The translations under genes and the position numbers were made by a program. This document shows, one piece after another, positions 26,485 to 35,392 of a stretch of DNA of 64,000 nucleotides (position 1 is its first letter; each line of letters begins with the position of its first letter). The stretch spans positions 248,001-312,000 of the forward strand of contig NZ_RCDI01000004.1 of the NCBI RefSeq assembly GCF_003675875.1. The letters run 5' to 3'. The notes beneath the pieces were generated by a model that saw only the letters and a list, made by a program, of their open reading frames with translations, was not told the origin of the DNA and did not search any database. The stretch is from Halostella limicola (GTDB taxonomy: Archaea > Halobacteriota > Halobacteria > Halobacteriales > Natronoarchaeaceae).

Positions 26485-27425
26485 TATGTCGCCACCTCCT
26501 CGGCCGGATTGAATATACGCATATAGGCGATTCCACCCAAGACGAGCAGGAAGAACAGAAGCGTTGACGCGGCGAGCGCGAGCCCCATCCGATACTCAAC
26601 GAAGGCGATCTCATAGATGAAAATTGGGAGCGTCGTGGTGGCTTCTGCCGGTCCCCCTCTGGTGAGAATCCAGATGATATCGAACTTGTTGAACATCCAG
26701 ATGCCTCGAAGCAGTAACACCAGCAGAATGACGCTACGAATGTTTGGTAGCGTTACATCGCGGAACTGCTCCCAAGCATTTGCGCCGCACATTCTCGCTG
26801 CTTCGTAGTGGGTTTCGGGAATCGACTGTAAACGTGCAAGTACCATCATAACGATGAACGCCGTGAACTTCCAAGAGTTTGCAACGATTAATGATGGCAT
26901 CGCCCACGTTTCACTTCCGAAGAAAGATACCGGATCGTTGGCAAGACCCGTATCTTGGGCGAGGTTACTCATCACGCCGAGCTGCGGGTGACCCATCCAC
27001 GTGAATACCATTCCGACTACGATAGTGGGAATGAGATACGGGAGTAATGCCACTGCTCGAGCCAGAGCGATTCCTTTCAATTGTTTATTCAGGAGTAACG
27101 CTGTCGGGATGGCAAGCAGAAGCTGAAGGAACGTTGATCCCAGCGCGAAGTAGAGTGAGCGCCCGAGCGAATCCCAGAACCCAGCATCTCCGAAGAGGAG
27201 TGCTTCGTAGTTCTGGAACCAGATGAATTCTTGATCGAGACTGAGTGTTCCCATCGCGAACAGGGAATTGTACAGGGCCCAAGCGACTGGGAGAAACACG
27301 ACGAATACGACGAGCGCGACGACTGGGAACAAGAAGGTCGCACCAAGGAGCCTATCACTCTCTATCCATCGCTCGCGGATGCCATCGGGCATGTATTCAA
27401 CAAACTTTGCTGTAGAGATCGTCAT
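26484..27425 (-). CDS. Carbohydrate ABC transporter permease, MalF/UgpA-like
   Basis: A 313-residue permease with six predicted helices and an EAA loop EAARMCGANAWEQFRDVTLP. It starts within the last 4 bases of the binding-protein gene and ends at the first base of the next permease gene, so the three are translationally coupled. Together with the UgpC-like ATPase at 28975-30123 they make one complete importer. Confidence 0.87.
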   Translation of the reverse strand: MTISTAKFVEYMPDGIRERWIESDRLLGATFLFPVVALVVFVVFLPVAWALYNSLFAMGTLSLDQEFIWFQNYEALLFGDAGFWDSLGRSLYFALGSTFLQLLLAIPTALLLNKQLKGIALARAVALLPYLIPTIVVGMVFTWMGHPQLGVMSNLAQDTGLANDPVSFFGSETWAMPSLIVANSWKFTAFIVMMVLARLQSIPETHYEAARMCGANAWEQFRDVTLPNIRSVILLVLLLRGIWMFNKFDIIWILTRGGPAEATTTLPIFIYEIAFVEYRMGLALAASTLLFFLLVLGGIAYMRIFNPAEEVAT

Positions 27426-28819
27426 TCTTTGAGGCTCTGGAGAGTATCTCGAAGGTTATCTGCCGCACTGTTCACGGCTTGTTCCGGTGCGACACCGTTG
27501 ATATTCATCTCATAGAGAAGGGTCCCGAGATGCTGGCTCGTGAATAGTGACGGACCGTATTCATTGTACGGATCAGTCTCGCCACCCCAGCTAACACCCT
27601 TCTCGAAGGACTCTCGAACCACTTCGAGATCTCGCTCTGAGAAGTTACCCGCGATGAAATCATCTTCTCTATAAGCATCCATCTCCACGATACTCGTCAT
27701 CGTCGGGAAGTTGTGGACAGGCCCAACGGATGTCAGGAAGTCGATGACACGGTTCTCTCTGGCCGTGAATTCGATAAACTGTCTTGCTTCTTCCTTGTAT
27801 TCTGCGTCCTGCATCAGTACCCAGCCGCCGCCATTGTTGATGAAACTCTCTGTTCCGTTATGAACGGGGAAGTGGGGTCGAACGTTCTGCGTCTGATCAG
27901 GCGTATTATTGATGACCTGCAGCTTGGCGCGAGGTCCGTAGATGCAGTGTGCTGAATTCCGGGAGACATACGACTGGAGGATGTCGCCCCATTCGAAGTC
28001 TCCTGCCTCCGGTGAATACTGGTGGAGTTCATTCAGGAACTCGGCGGTCTCGATCGCCTTTTGCTTATTTTCGCCCTGATCAAGTGCGATCTGGACTTCC
28101 CCGTCCTGTCGGGTTGCGACGTTCCCACCGTTGCTCTTCAGGAAATTCCAGAACGTGAACGATGAAAGTTCTGAGCTGGCGCTCGGGACAACAGTCCCAA
28201 ACATATCGTCGGAGTTGATCTCTTGTGCGATTTCGAGGTATTCGTCCCACGTGAGTCCCGCCGAACTCTCAAGATTGTACTCTTGGTAAACGTCCTCCCA
28301 ATACCAGACCTGTGTCGGATTCGTCCACAGCGGAACAGTGTAGTCGTCTCCATCTATTGCCAGTCGAACGTTCTCTGGTATGCTACCATTGTATTCCTGT
28401 TCGAACGTTCCGATCAGATCTTCGACAGACTCCAACTGATCGCGGGTTGCGAGCTGTGCCGCTTGTCCCGTGTCAAGCGTGGCCAGCTCGGGCGTATTCC
28501 CTGTCTGGATAAGAGTCGAGATACGTTCGGTCGGCGACAGACTGGTATAGTCCATCGTGACTGTGGTACCGGTCTCCTCTTCGAAGTCAGAAGCCATCTG
28601 GTCGAACCACTCTTTTGCCGCTTCGTTCGTTTCACCAGTAACGACGTGGACTTCCTCTTCACCACCATTACTACCGCCGCCTCCGAGCAGCCTCACGCAG
28701 CCCGAAAGCGCAGCGATCGTACTGCCTGCACTTGCTGCGAGGAATGAACGCCGACCAACTTTCGATCGCGATTCACTCGTCTGTCCATGGGCATCTCTAC
28801 CCGCACCTGCATCTGCCAT
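27422..28819 (-). CDS. Extracellular solute-binding lipoprotein, UgpB/MalE-like
   Basis: A 465-residue type 1 sugar-binding protein. A twin-arginine signal GRRSFLAAS (residues 22-30) leads to a lipobox ALSGC with Cys 41 and a Gly/Asn linker, so it is Tat-exported and lipid-anchored. Mature blocks such as VTMDYTSLSPTERISTLIQT and ANNGGGW-like INNGGGWVLMQDA are typical of carbohydrate-binding proteins. It begins the importer operon. A TATA-like TATTTAATATTAAT lies about 30 bases upstream, which predicts a leaderless transcript. Confidence 0.87.
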   Translation of the reverse strand: MADAGAGRDAHGQTSESRSKVGRRSFLAASAGSTIAALSGCVRLLGGGGSNGGEEEVHVVTGETNEAAKEWFDQMASDFEEETGTTVTMDYTSLSPTERISTLIQTGNTPELATLDTGQAAQLATRDQLESVEDLIGTFEQEYNGSIPENVRLAIDGDDYTVPLWTNPTQVWYWEDVYQEYNLESSAGLTWDEYLEIAQEINSDDMFGTVVPSASSELSSFTFWNFLKSNGGNVATRQDGEVQIALDQGENKQKAIETAEFLNELHQYSPEAGDFEWGDILQSYVSRNSAHCIYGPRAKLQVINNTPDQTQNVRPHFPVHNGTESFINNGGGWVLMQDAEYKEEARQFIEFTARENRVIDFLTSVGPVHNFPTMTSIVEMDAYREDDFIAGNFSERDLEVVRESFEKGVSWGGETDPYNEYGPSLFTSQHLGTLLYEMNINGVAPEQAVNSAADNLRDTLQSLKE

Positions 28820-28843
28820 ACAGCCAGTACCATTCGGGACGAC

Positions 28844-28857
28844 TATTTAATATTAAT
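28844..28857 (-). promoter_or_regulatory. TATA box for the sugar-importer operon
   Basis: TATTTAATATTAAT is centred about 30 bases before the start of the binding-protein gene on the minus strand. That spacing predicts transcription starting at or next to the start codon, as is common in haloarchaea. Confidence 0.55.
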
Positions 28858-28916
28858 GGTTATTTCTACGCCCTCCCCTCACTATTCTTTTAGGTCAGTC
28901 TCCCCCCATCGGAGGA

Positions 28917-28923
28917 TTTATAT
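28917..28923 (+). promoter_or_regulatory. TATA box for the importer ATPase gene
   Basis: TTTATAT lies about 27 bases before a palindrome starting at 28946. The predicted transcript start therefore falls on the palindrome, about 29 bases before the ATPase start codon. Confidence 0.5.
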
Positions 28924-28945
28924 CGGGCGGGGAAGCTTACTTGCA

Positions 28946-28962
28946 AGTGGTTCTCAACCACT
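28946..28962. promoter_or_regulatory. Palindrome AGTGGTT-CTC-AACCACT, likely operator
   Basis: Perfect 7-base arms around CTC. It sits at the predicted transcript start of the ATPase gene, 12 bases before the start codon. This is where a repressor would block initiation. The IclR protein encoded at 36313 is one candidate binder. Confidence 0.5.
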
Positions 28963-28974
28963 ATAGAGGACACT

Positions 28975-30123
28975 ATGGCAGCAATTCAAATCGATAACCT
29001 GCGAAAGGTGTATCGCGTCGCCGGGAATGGCGAAGTCGCCGTTGACGGCATCGACATGACTATCCAAGACGGCGAGTTCGTCACTATCGTCGGCCCAAGT
29101 GGTTGCGGGAAAACAACGACCCTCCGTTGTATCGCAGGGCTCGAAGAACCGACTGAGGGGACAATCACGATCGGGAGCGAAGAGGTGACAAAGAAACCGC
29201 CGCAGCGACGGAACCTTTCCATGGTCTTTCAGGATATCGCGTTATACCCGCACATGACTACGCGGGATAATATCGCTTATCCAATGAAACTCGAAGACGT
29301 TCCAAAGGACAGCCAACAGGAGAAGATCCAGAAGGCGACAGAAACGCTCCAGATTAGTGAGCTACTCGATAAGATGCCGAGTGAACTCTCTGGTGGTCAA
29401 GCTCAGCGAGTTTCGCTCGCGCGTGCCATCGTCCGAGACCCAGCTGCCTTCCTGCTAGACGAACCGATGAGTGACCTTGACGCGAAGCTGAAGATGGAGA
29501 TGCGAAAAGAGTTCGGTAAGATTCACCGAGAACTCGACGCGACGATGGTCTACGTTACTCACGATCAGGAAGAGGCAATGACGCTCTCCGACAAACTCGC
29601 GGTCATGAACGACGGCCGCGTCGAGCAGTTCGGGAGTCCAGATCACATTTACCAGAATCCAGCTAACGTATTCGTCGCACAGTTCATCGGAAGTCCGAGT
29701 ATCAATCTCCTCGACGTGACGCTCGATTCTGTTACGTCCAAAGAAGTAACTGTCAAACTAGAGACTGGAGAACGCATCTCCTTCCCGTTTGACCCAGATT
29801 TCAGTGCGGAACCGGACGATCTGCCTCAAAACTTGGTTCTTGGATTCCGGCCGCGCCATACGAGAGTTTTCGCTCCTGAGGACGCCGACACTGGTATCCA
29901 GGCCAAGACAGTCCTCAACGAGCCTATCGGAGACGAAGTCATCCAGTATCTCGAGGGCCCCCAAGGCGAACTCCGGGCAGTAATTCCACGTAACGAGATA
30001 ATCGACGAAGACGAGGAGACTCTCGTCCAAGTACAGACATCGGGCACGTTCCTCTTCGACCGCGAATCCGGTGAGCGAGTCATTCGAGGTCGCGAGGAGA
30101 CGCAGCCGGTTCTTATATCGTAG
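28975..30123 (+). CDS. ABC transporter ATP-binding protein, UgpC/MsmX-like
   Basis: A 382-residue ATPase. Walker A GPSGCGKTT is near 41-49, the signature LSGGQAQRVSLARA near 139-152, Walker B AFLLDEPMSDLD near 160-171, then VTHDQEEAMTLS. The C-terminal ~130 residues form OB-type regulatory folds as in UgpC and MalK. It is divergent from the operon for its binding protein and permeases, sharing a 155-base control region with two TATA boxes and one palindrome. Confidence 0.88.
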   Translation: MAAIQIDNLRKVYRVAGNGEVAVDGIDMTIQDGEFVTIVGPSGCGKTTTLRCIAGLEEPTEGTITIGSEEVTKKPPQRRNLSMVFQDIALYPHMTTRDNIAYPMKLEDVPKDSQQEKIQKATETLQISELLDKMPSELSGGQAQRVSLARAIVRDPAAFLLDEPMSDLDAKLKMEMRKEFGKIHRELDATMVYVTHDQEEAMTLSDKLAVMNDGRVEQFGSPDHIYQNPANVFVAQFIGSPSINLLDVTLDSVTSKEVTVKLETGERISFPFDPDFSAEPDDLPQNLVLGFRPRHTRVFAPEDADTGIQAKTVLNEPIGDEVIQYLEGPQGELRAVIPRNEIIDEDEETLVQVQTSGTFLFDRESGERVIRGREETQPVLIS

Positions 30124-30145
30124 CCGTTTCTGGATATTTTCTGTA

Positions 30146-31201
30146 CTACTTCGGGAACATAACGTCGTATTGGCGTCCTAAGTCTTCTAACGTCCCCACC
30201 ACGCCAGGGCCGAGCGGAATCCCGCTTCGTTCTCGTTCTTTACGGGTTTCTGCCTCAATCTCCCCAGGTAGCTTGACCTCTTTGATGCCCTCTTGTGTTC
30301 GGGTCGCCTTCAGTTCCTCTACTAAACGGTCGATATCAGCCTTGAATGCGTCAATATCTCGGAAAGCACTAGGATCGATCGCACCGACGAAGTGTCCGAC
30401 CCTCTGGGGCCGTGAGTAATCGTCGTAGAGTGAATCAACCTCGGGGCTTGTCCCCATCGACGAGAGAACGCCTGAACAGACATCAACGAGGAGTCCGAGT
30501 CCGTAGCCCTTTGGACCACCCGCTGGGCGGAGTGCGTGGACTTCTTCAGGAGCAGTTGTGGGTTGGCCTTCTTCATCGATCGCCCAGTCATCCGGTATCA
30601 TTTCTCCTTCTTCTTCGGCAACATGTATTTTGCCTTTTGCGACGACGCTGGTAGCCATATCCAGGGTAATTGGGAATGAGAGATTCGTTGGAATAGAGTA
30701 GCCTAGCGGATTCGTCCCGAAGAACGGATCTATTCCGCCGAAGGGTGCGACGTTCGGCCCGACGTTAGTCATCGCGAGACCAATACAATCCACGGAAGCA
30801 GCCTGCTGAGTGTAATAGGCTGCTGTGCCGAAATGGTTGCTGTTCTGGACGATTGCGAACGCGGTGCCGGTTTCCGCTGCAGCTTCTACGACGGTATCCA
30901 TCGCTTTCGCAGTAGCAACCTGACCGAGGCCGTCGTCGGCATCCACAATGACGGCCGAGGGAGAAGGACGTTTCACTGTCATCTCGGGATCGGCATTGAA
31001 GCCGCCTCCTTCGATGTTTTTCACATACGGCTCTAGTCTCACGACTCCGTGTGAGTCGACTCCGCGAAGGTTCGCGGTGACGAGTGCGTCGCTGACGATT
31101 CGTGCGTGCTCGCTATTGAGTCCTGCTTCTTCGAAGACCTCTCGGGCGAATTGCTCGAGAGACTCTGCAGAGAGGCGGACGTGTTCCTCTGGCTCAGACA
31201 T
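30146..31201 (-). CDS. Ldh-family NAD(P)-dependent oxidoreductase (malate/lactate dehydrogenase type 2)
   Basis: A 351-residue protein of the family that holds malate, L-lactate, sulfolactate and ureidoglycolate dehydrogenases, unrelated to the classical LDH fold. Diagnostic parts are ANLRGVDSHGVVRLEPYV near 44-61, NSNHFGTAAYYTQQA near 121-135 and DPFFGTNPLGYSIPT near 158-172. These enzymes oxidise 2-hydroxy acids to 2-oxo acids. In this cluster a C3 or sugar acid is the likely substrate. A small dyad CAGTGC-N4-GCACTG lies just upstream. Confidence 0.85.
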   Translation of the reverse strand: MSEPEEHVRLSAESLEQFAREVFEEAGLNSEHARIVSDALVTANLRGVDSHGVVRLEPYVKNIEGGGFNADPEMTVKRPSPSAVIVDADDGLGQVATAKAMDTVVEAAAETGTAFAIVQNSNHFGTAAYYTQQAASVDCIGLAMTNVGPNVAPFGGIDPFFGTNPLGYSIPTNLSFPITLDMATSVVAKGKIHVAEEEGEMIPDDWAIDEEGQPTTAPEEVHALRPAGGPKGYGLGLLVDVCSGVLSSMGTSPEVDSLYDDYSRPQRVGHFVGAIDPSAFRDIDAFKADIDRLVEELKATRTQEGIKEVKLPGEIEAETRKERERSGIPLGPGVVGTLEDLGRQYDVMFPK

Positions 31202-31211
31202 GATTGTGACT

Positions 31212-31227
31212 CAGTGCTGGCGCACTG
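31212..31227. promoter_or_regulatory. Dyad CAGTGC-N4-GCACTG before the Ldh-family gene
   Basis: Perfect 6-base arms around TGGC, 10 bases before the minus-strand start at 31201. A TATA-like TTTATTAG lies further upstream at about 31250. It may be an operator; the arms are short, so chance cannot be excluded. Confidence 0.3.
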
Positions 31228-31284
31228 TAGCAATCGGACTCAGCATTACCGAACTAATAAAGTCCGGGGTTACGGCAGAGATAA

Positions 31285-32304
31285 CTACGTTCGGATGTCG
31301 TACCCGGCGTCAGCGAGCGCCGAGTTAGGAAGTTCTTCCCCGTGAAGCCCTGCTACGATGTTCTCTGCAGCCATACGAGCCATCTTATCTCGGGTTCCGA
31401 CACTCGCGCTGCCAAGATGCGGTAAAACGACAACTCGTTCCGGCGCGAGGTTGAGTAGAGGATGGTCCCCTGGCAGGGGTTCGGGATCAGTGACATCCAG
31501 ACCTGCCCGTTTGATTTCGCCGGAATCGAGTGCTTGGATCAGAGCATCTGTATCGACGACCTCTCCCCGGCTCGTATTGATGAGAACGGCGTCTTCCTTC
31601 ATCCGTTCGAACTCCACAGTACTGACGAGCCCCTCGGTTTCCTTCGTTAGCGGGACGTGAAGCGAGATGAAGTCAGAGCACTCGAACACGACATCGCGAT
31701 CAACATATTCAATGTCAACCCCGTGGTTTTCCAATTCAGCCTCCGTCTCCGGTTTGCGCGATCGGCTGGAGTAGATTACGTCCATACCGAAGCCCGCACC
31801 CCGCCGAGCGACAGCTGTGCCGATGTTGCCTAGACCGACGATACCGAGCGTCGTATCGTGAACGTCCTGACCGGTAAGCAATGTTGGCTGCCATGTTTCC
31901 CACCGCCCCTCCCGGACGTAGTGGTGACCTTCGATGGTCCGACGAGCACATGTCATCATGAGCGACCAAGCGAGGTCTGCCGTCGTTTCAGTAAGTACGC
32001 CAGGTGTGTGACCGACATCGATCCCCCGCTCTGCCGCAGCATCTAGATCGATGTGGTCGTAGCCGACAGAACATGTGCTGACGACTTCCAGGGAATCAGA
32101 TGCGTCGAGGACCTCTGCATCGATGTTATCGGTGAGCAGACAGAGGAGCGCATCTGCTTCGAGTTCCTGTAGGCTGGTGATAATACGTTCCTTCGATGGA
32201 GGGAGTTTTTTCTCCCACGTATGTACCTCGTAATCTGCTTCGAGCATATCGAGGCCTGCTTCAGGGATCTCACGAGTTACGTAGACGGCTGGGCGTGAAA
32301 CCAT
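31285..32304 (-). CDS. 2-hydroxyacid dehydrogenase, glyoxylate/hydroxypyruvate reductase type
   Basis: A 339-residue D-isomer dehydrogenase. The nucleotide motif GIVGLGNIGTAVARR is near 153-167. Catalytic Arg is in INTSRGEVVD, Glu in DVTDPEPLPGDHP and His in VLPHLGSASVGTR. The N-terminal YVTREIPEAGLDML is typical of glycerate dehydrogenases. It would reduce hydroxypyruvate to D-glycerate, which the two kinases could phosphorylate. It lies 83 bases before the Ldh-family gene on the same strand. Confidence 0.87.
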   Translation of the reverse strand: MVSRPAVYVTREIPEAGLDMLEADYEVHTWEKKLPPSKERIITSLQELEADALLCLLTDNIDAEVLDASDSLEVVSTCSVGYDHIDLDAAAERGIDVGHTPGVLTETTADLAWSLMMTCARRTIEGHHYVREGRWETWQPTLLTGQDVHDTTLGIVGLGNIGTAVARRGAGFGMDVIYSSRSRKPETEAELENHGVDIEYVDRDVVFECSDFISLHVPLTKETEGLVSTVEFERMKEDAVLINTSRGEVVDTDALIQALDSGEIKRAGLDVTDPEPLPGDHPLLNLAPERVVVLPHLGSASVGTRDKMARMAAENIVAGLHGEELPNSALADAGYDIRT

Positions 32305-32408
32305 ACACCTCGGACTGGATCTGACTTGGAGAATAATCTGGAGAAAGAGGACTTTCTTGCCAATAAAGGAGGTACATTTACATCTTCAGGGTCGGTGGTT
32401 CGTTACGT

Positions 32409-33122
32409 ATGTCGGAAGAGTTGACCATCGAGTACGAGGGCCTCTCAGCATTCAGCATTGAAAGCAGCAATACAAGCTTGATCGTAGATCCGTGGCTCGA
32501 ACCAGCTTGGATAGACGCTACCGTCGATGACTTCGAACACGTCGATTACGTCTTCGTCACTCATGGAGCACATGACCACCTCGGATCTACATACGAGATT
32601 GCAGATCGTTCAGGTGCCACCGTCATTACGGAGCCGGCTGTCGCAGACCATCTTACCAGCCTTGGTTTATCCGACGATCAGGTGCAGTCCATGGTGTGGG
32701 GTAACCGTCTTGAACTATCAGAGTTGGGTGTCCGTGCACTGGAAACGAGTCACATCTCCTACTTCGAGTCGCAGGGTGAACACGTGACAGGAACAGCACT
32801 TGGATTCCTCTTTGAATTCGAGTCCCGGACCATTTACTACCTTGGTGACACTGCCTTGTTCTCAGACTTGGAAATGTTCGGAGAGCGATATGATCCGGAT
32901 GTAGCGCTTCTTCCGGTCGGTGCAGCACCAGGCGCTCTTGCCCCTCTCCCTCCAGACGAAGCAGCGACAGCTGCCGATTGGCTGGATATCACGACAGCGA
33001 TCCCTGTTCATTATGTTCCAGATGATGGTACACCCGAAGTATTCGAAGCTGAACTTGGCGACCTTGACTCTGACGTTAACTCGTTCATTCTCGAACCGGG
33101 TGAATCACTGACACTCTCATAA
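32409..33122 (+). CDS. MBL-fold metal-dependent hydrolase, UlaG/UPF0173-like
   Basis: A 237-residue metallo-beta-lactamase-fold protein. The metal site starts with FVTHGAHDHLGS near residues 49-60, and IYYLGDTALFSDLEMF near 139-154 gives the central Asp. ITTAIPVHYVPDDG holds the last His. UlaG-type members are lactonases of sugar acids (L-ascorbate 6-phosphate), and UPF0173 members have no settled role. A lactonase step would suit this cluster. A TATA-like ACATTTACATC lies about 35 bases before the start. Confidence 0.75.
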   Translation: MSEELTIEYEGLSAFSIESSNTSLIVDPWLEPAWIDATVDDFEHVDYVFVTHGAHDHLGSTYEIADRSGATVITEPAVADHLTSLGLSDDQVQSMVWGNRLELSELGVRALETSHISYFESQGEHVTGTALGFLFEFESRTIYYLGDTALFSDLEMFGERYDPDVALLPVGAAPGALAPLPPDEAATAADWLDITTAIPVHYVPDDGTPEVFEAELGDLDSDVNSFILEPGESLTLS

Positions 33123-33181
33123 CGGAGTTCTCTGCCAAAACCCAAGCACTTTTCCGGTTCACAAACTACTTCAGAATCGTT

Positions 33182-34279
33182 ATGGCAAACCAAGCCAAGG
33201 CTGCAGTCCTGCGAGAGATACGCAAACCGTCAACCGAACCTCTCTCCGTGGAGGAGTTCGATATTCCAGATGTAGGTGATGAGGATATCCTACTGAAGAT
33301 GGATATGGCAGGAGTTTGTGGAACTGATGTCCATATCCTCCACGACAAAGTTCCGGGCGTGGTAACACCATCTATACTTGGCCATGAGAACGTTGGCACG
33401 ATAGAAGAACTGGGAGAGAATGTAGAGACAGACGCACGTGGCGAACCACTCTCCGTCGATGACCGTATCGTAGTACTGCCTGCATCCTGCCGAGAGTGCT
33501 ACAACTGTGTTATCCTCAATGACGAGTCGAAATGCGAGAACCGAACAAGTGTCGGAGGATGGCTGGATGCCGATGAACACCCACATTTTGTCGGAGGGTT
33601 CGGTGAGTACATCTTCCTCACGGACAACTACGAGGTCGTAAAGATCCCGGATGATATCTCCGATGAAGCTGTTGTGATGGGTGATGCCATCCGAATTGCT
33701 GTTCACGGGTTCGATATTATCGATGGGATCGATTATGGCGCCGACGTGTTGGTCCAAGGTCCCGGTCCAGTCGGACTAGCAGCAATCGCGATGGCTGAGG
33801 ATAGCGGCGCAGGCCAGATTATCGTCACTGGAGCACCGGATGAACGCTTGGAACTTGCAAAGAAATTCGGTGCCGACCATACTATCAGCATCGACAACGT
33901 CGAGGAGGAGGACCGAATCGACCAGGTGTTGGACCTAACTGATGGCCGGGGTGTCGATACGACGCTTGAGGCAACTGGCTTCCCACCGGCGGTCCGAGAG
34001 GGATTAGAAATGACCGGCATTAACGGCCAGTACCTCATTATGGGTCACTACGGCGACGCAGGAACCGTCGAACTCAACCCACACGAGATCAATCGGAAGC
34101 AGATCTCAGTTGATGGTGCGTGGTCTGCAGCGACGAAGCACTTCGTCCAAGCACTACCACTGCTCCGTCGCTTCCCGTGGGAGGAGGCAGTGACTGATTA
34201 TTACTCACTGGATGAGGTGAACGAAGCCATCCAAGCTATGGAAGGGATGGAGACCGTCAAAGCTGTTATCGAGCCGTAA
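33182..34279 (+). CDS. Zinc-dependent alcohol dehydrogenase (MDR family)
   Basis: A 365-residue medium-chain dehydrogenase. Catalytic zinc ligands appear in AGVCGTDVHIL and ILGHENVG. The structural zinc cysteines are in SCRECYNCVILNDESKC. The Rossmann part has VQGPGPVGLAAIAMAEDSGA. Members oxidise sugar alcohols, sorbitol, threonine or sugars. It follows the UlaG-like gene by 59 bases on the same strand and may be co-transcribed with it. Substrate is not evident. Confidence 0.85.
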   Translation: MANQAKAAVLREIRKPSTEPLSVEEFDIPDVGDEDILLKMDMAGVCGTDVHILHDKVPGVVTPSILGHENVGTIEELGENVETDARGEPLSVDDRIVVLPASCRECYNCVILNDESKCENRTSVGGWLDADEHPHFVGGFGEYIFLTDNYEVVKIPDDISDEAVVMGDAIRIAVHGFDIIDGIDYGADVLVQGPGPVGLAAIAMAEDSGAGQIIVTGAPDERLELAKKFGADHTISIDNVEEEDRIDQVLDLTDGRGVDTTLEATGFPPAVREGLEMTGINGQYLIMGHYGDAGTVELNPHEINRKQISVDGAWSAATKHFVQALPLLRRFPWEEAVTDYYSLDEVNEAIQAMEGMETVKAVIEP

Positions 34280-34290
34280 CGTTTCGTTGG

Positions 34291-35292
34291 CTACTCCTTT
34301 ACTTCTGGAAGAACCTCATCACCTAACCGTTCGATAGCTGTGAGCGGTTCGGGGCTTTTATTCGAATAAACGAGTGAATCGAACTCGTCGGCATAGTCGA
34401 GTGACGTTTCGATGATCGGTTCCGTTTCCGTTGTGATAAAGAAAGTATCCTCAAGGACTTCCTCGCGGAGCATACGACCATGTTTCTCGATGACGCGAGG
34501 ATCAGCAATACCCTGATCGAAGAAGATATCCATTGCGTTTCCGCCCCATCGACGGCATTCTTCGATCAGTGCATCATGGTCATCACCGAGCGCGAAGGGA
34601 AGTTCAAGTACGAGTTCAATATCATCTGGGTCACGATTGGCGCGTTCGGCACCCTTCCGCAGGCCGCGTTTTAGAGCATCAATGCGGTCCTGATCAGGTT
34701 GTCCGATAGTCCACAACGCATCAGCGTATTGACCAGCGACAGCAGCTGATTGTGGACCGAATGCAGACATATAAATCGGAGGTGATGGGTCAGGGTTCGT
34801 GTAGAGTTTCGCCTCCTCAAGCGACCAGAATTCGCCGTCATAGGTATTGAACCCATCTTCATCCCAGAGCATTCGAAGGACCTTCAGGCCTTCCCGCGTG
34901 CGTTCACGGCGCTCTGGGTACTCTGGCCAGTCGTAGCCAAGGGGGATCGTGTTCATTGCCTCTCCAGTACCAACACCTAGTCGAGAACGACCCGGATACA
35001 TCGCCTGTAGTGTAGCGAACGCTTGTGCAACTATACCGGGGTGATACCGTTTCAGAATGGGTGTCACAGCTGTTCCAAGAGTAACTTCGTCGGTTACTTG
35101 ACCAGCTGCTGCAAGCCACATCCATGCAAATCCACAGTGGGCATCCGTATCGAACCAAGGATGGAAGTGGTCGCTGGTCCAAATGGAATCAAAACCTACA
35201 TCTTCTATCAACTGGGCCTGTGTGATCAACTCGTTCGGATGATACGACTCCTGCAGGGTCTGGAATCCGATCTCTTGGAAGCCAGGCATCAT
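34291..35292 (-). CDS. LLM-class F420-dependent oxidoreductase, Fgd-like
   Basis: A 333-residue luciferase-like TIM barrel. The N-terminal FDSIWTSDHFHPWF near 34-47 and LGVGTGEAMNTIP resemble F420-dependent glucose-6-phosphate and related sugar dehydrogenases. Blocks YPERRERTREGLKVLRMLW and PPIYMSAFGPQSA are also typical. The family oxidises a hydroxyl or hemiacetal and gives F420H2. It is convergent with the zinc dehydrogenase gene. In this cluster a sugar or sugar-acid derivative is the most natural substrate. Confidence 0.8.
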   Translation of the reverse strand: MMPGFQEIGFQTLQESYHPNELITQAQLIEDVGFDSIWTSDHFHPWFDTDAHCGFAWMWLAAAGQVTDEVTLGTAVTPILKRYHPGIVAQAFATLQAMYPGRSRLGVGTGEAMNTIPLGYDWPEYPERRERTREGLKVLRMLWDEDGFNTYDGEFWSLEEAKLYTNPDPSPPIYMSAFGPQSAAVAGQYADALWTIGQPDQDRIDALKRGLRKGAERANRDPDDIELVLELPFALGDDHDALIEECRRWGGNAMDIFFDQGIADPRVIEKHGRMLREEVLEDTFFITTETEPIIETSLDYADEFDSLVYSNKSPEPLTAIERLGDEVLPEVKE

Positions 35293-35392
35293 CCTTACGG
35301 AGGATGACTACCCCTGTAAAACTACGTTTCCGAGCAGGCATTTCGTTTGCCGGCGACAGCGCACCCATTCAATCAGACGAAGAACTACTCGA

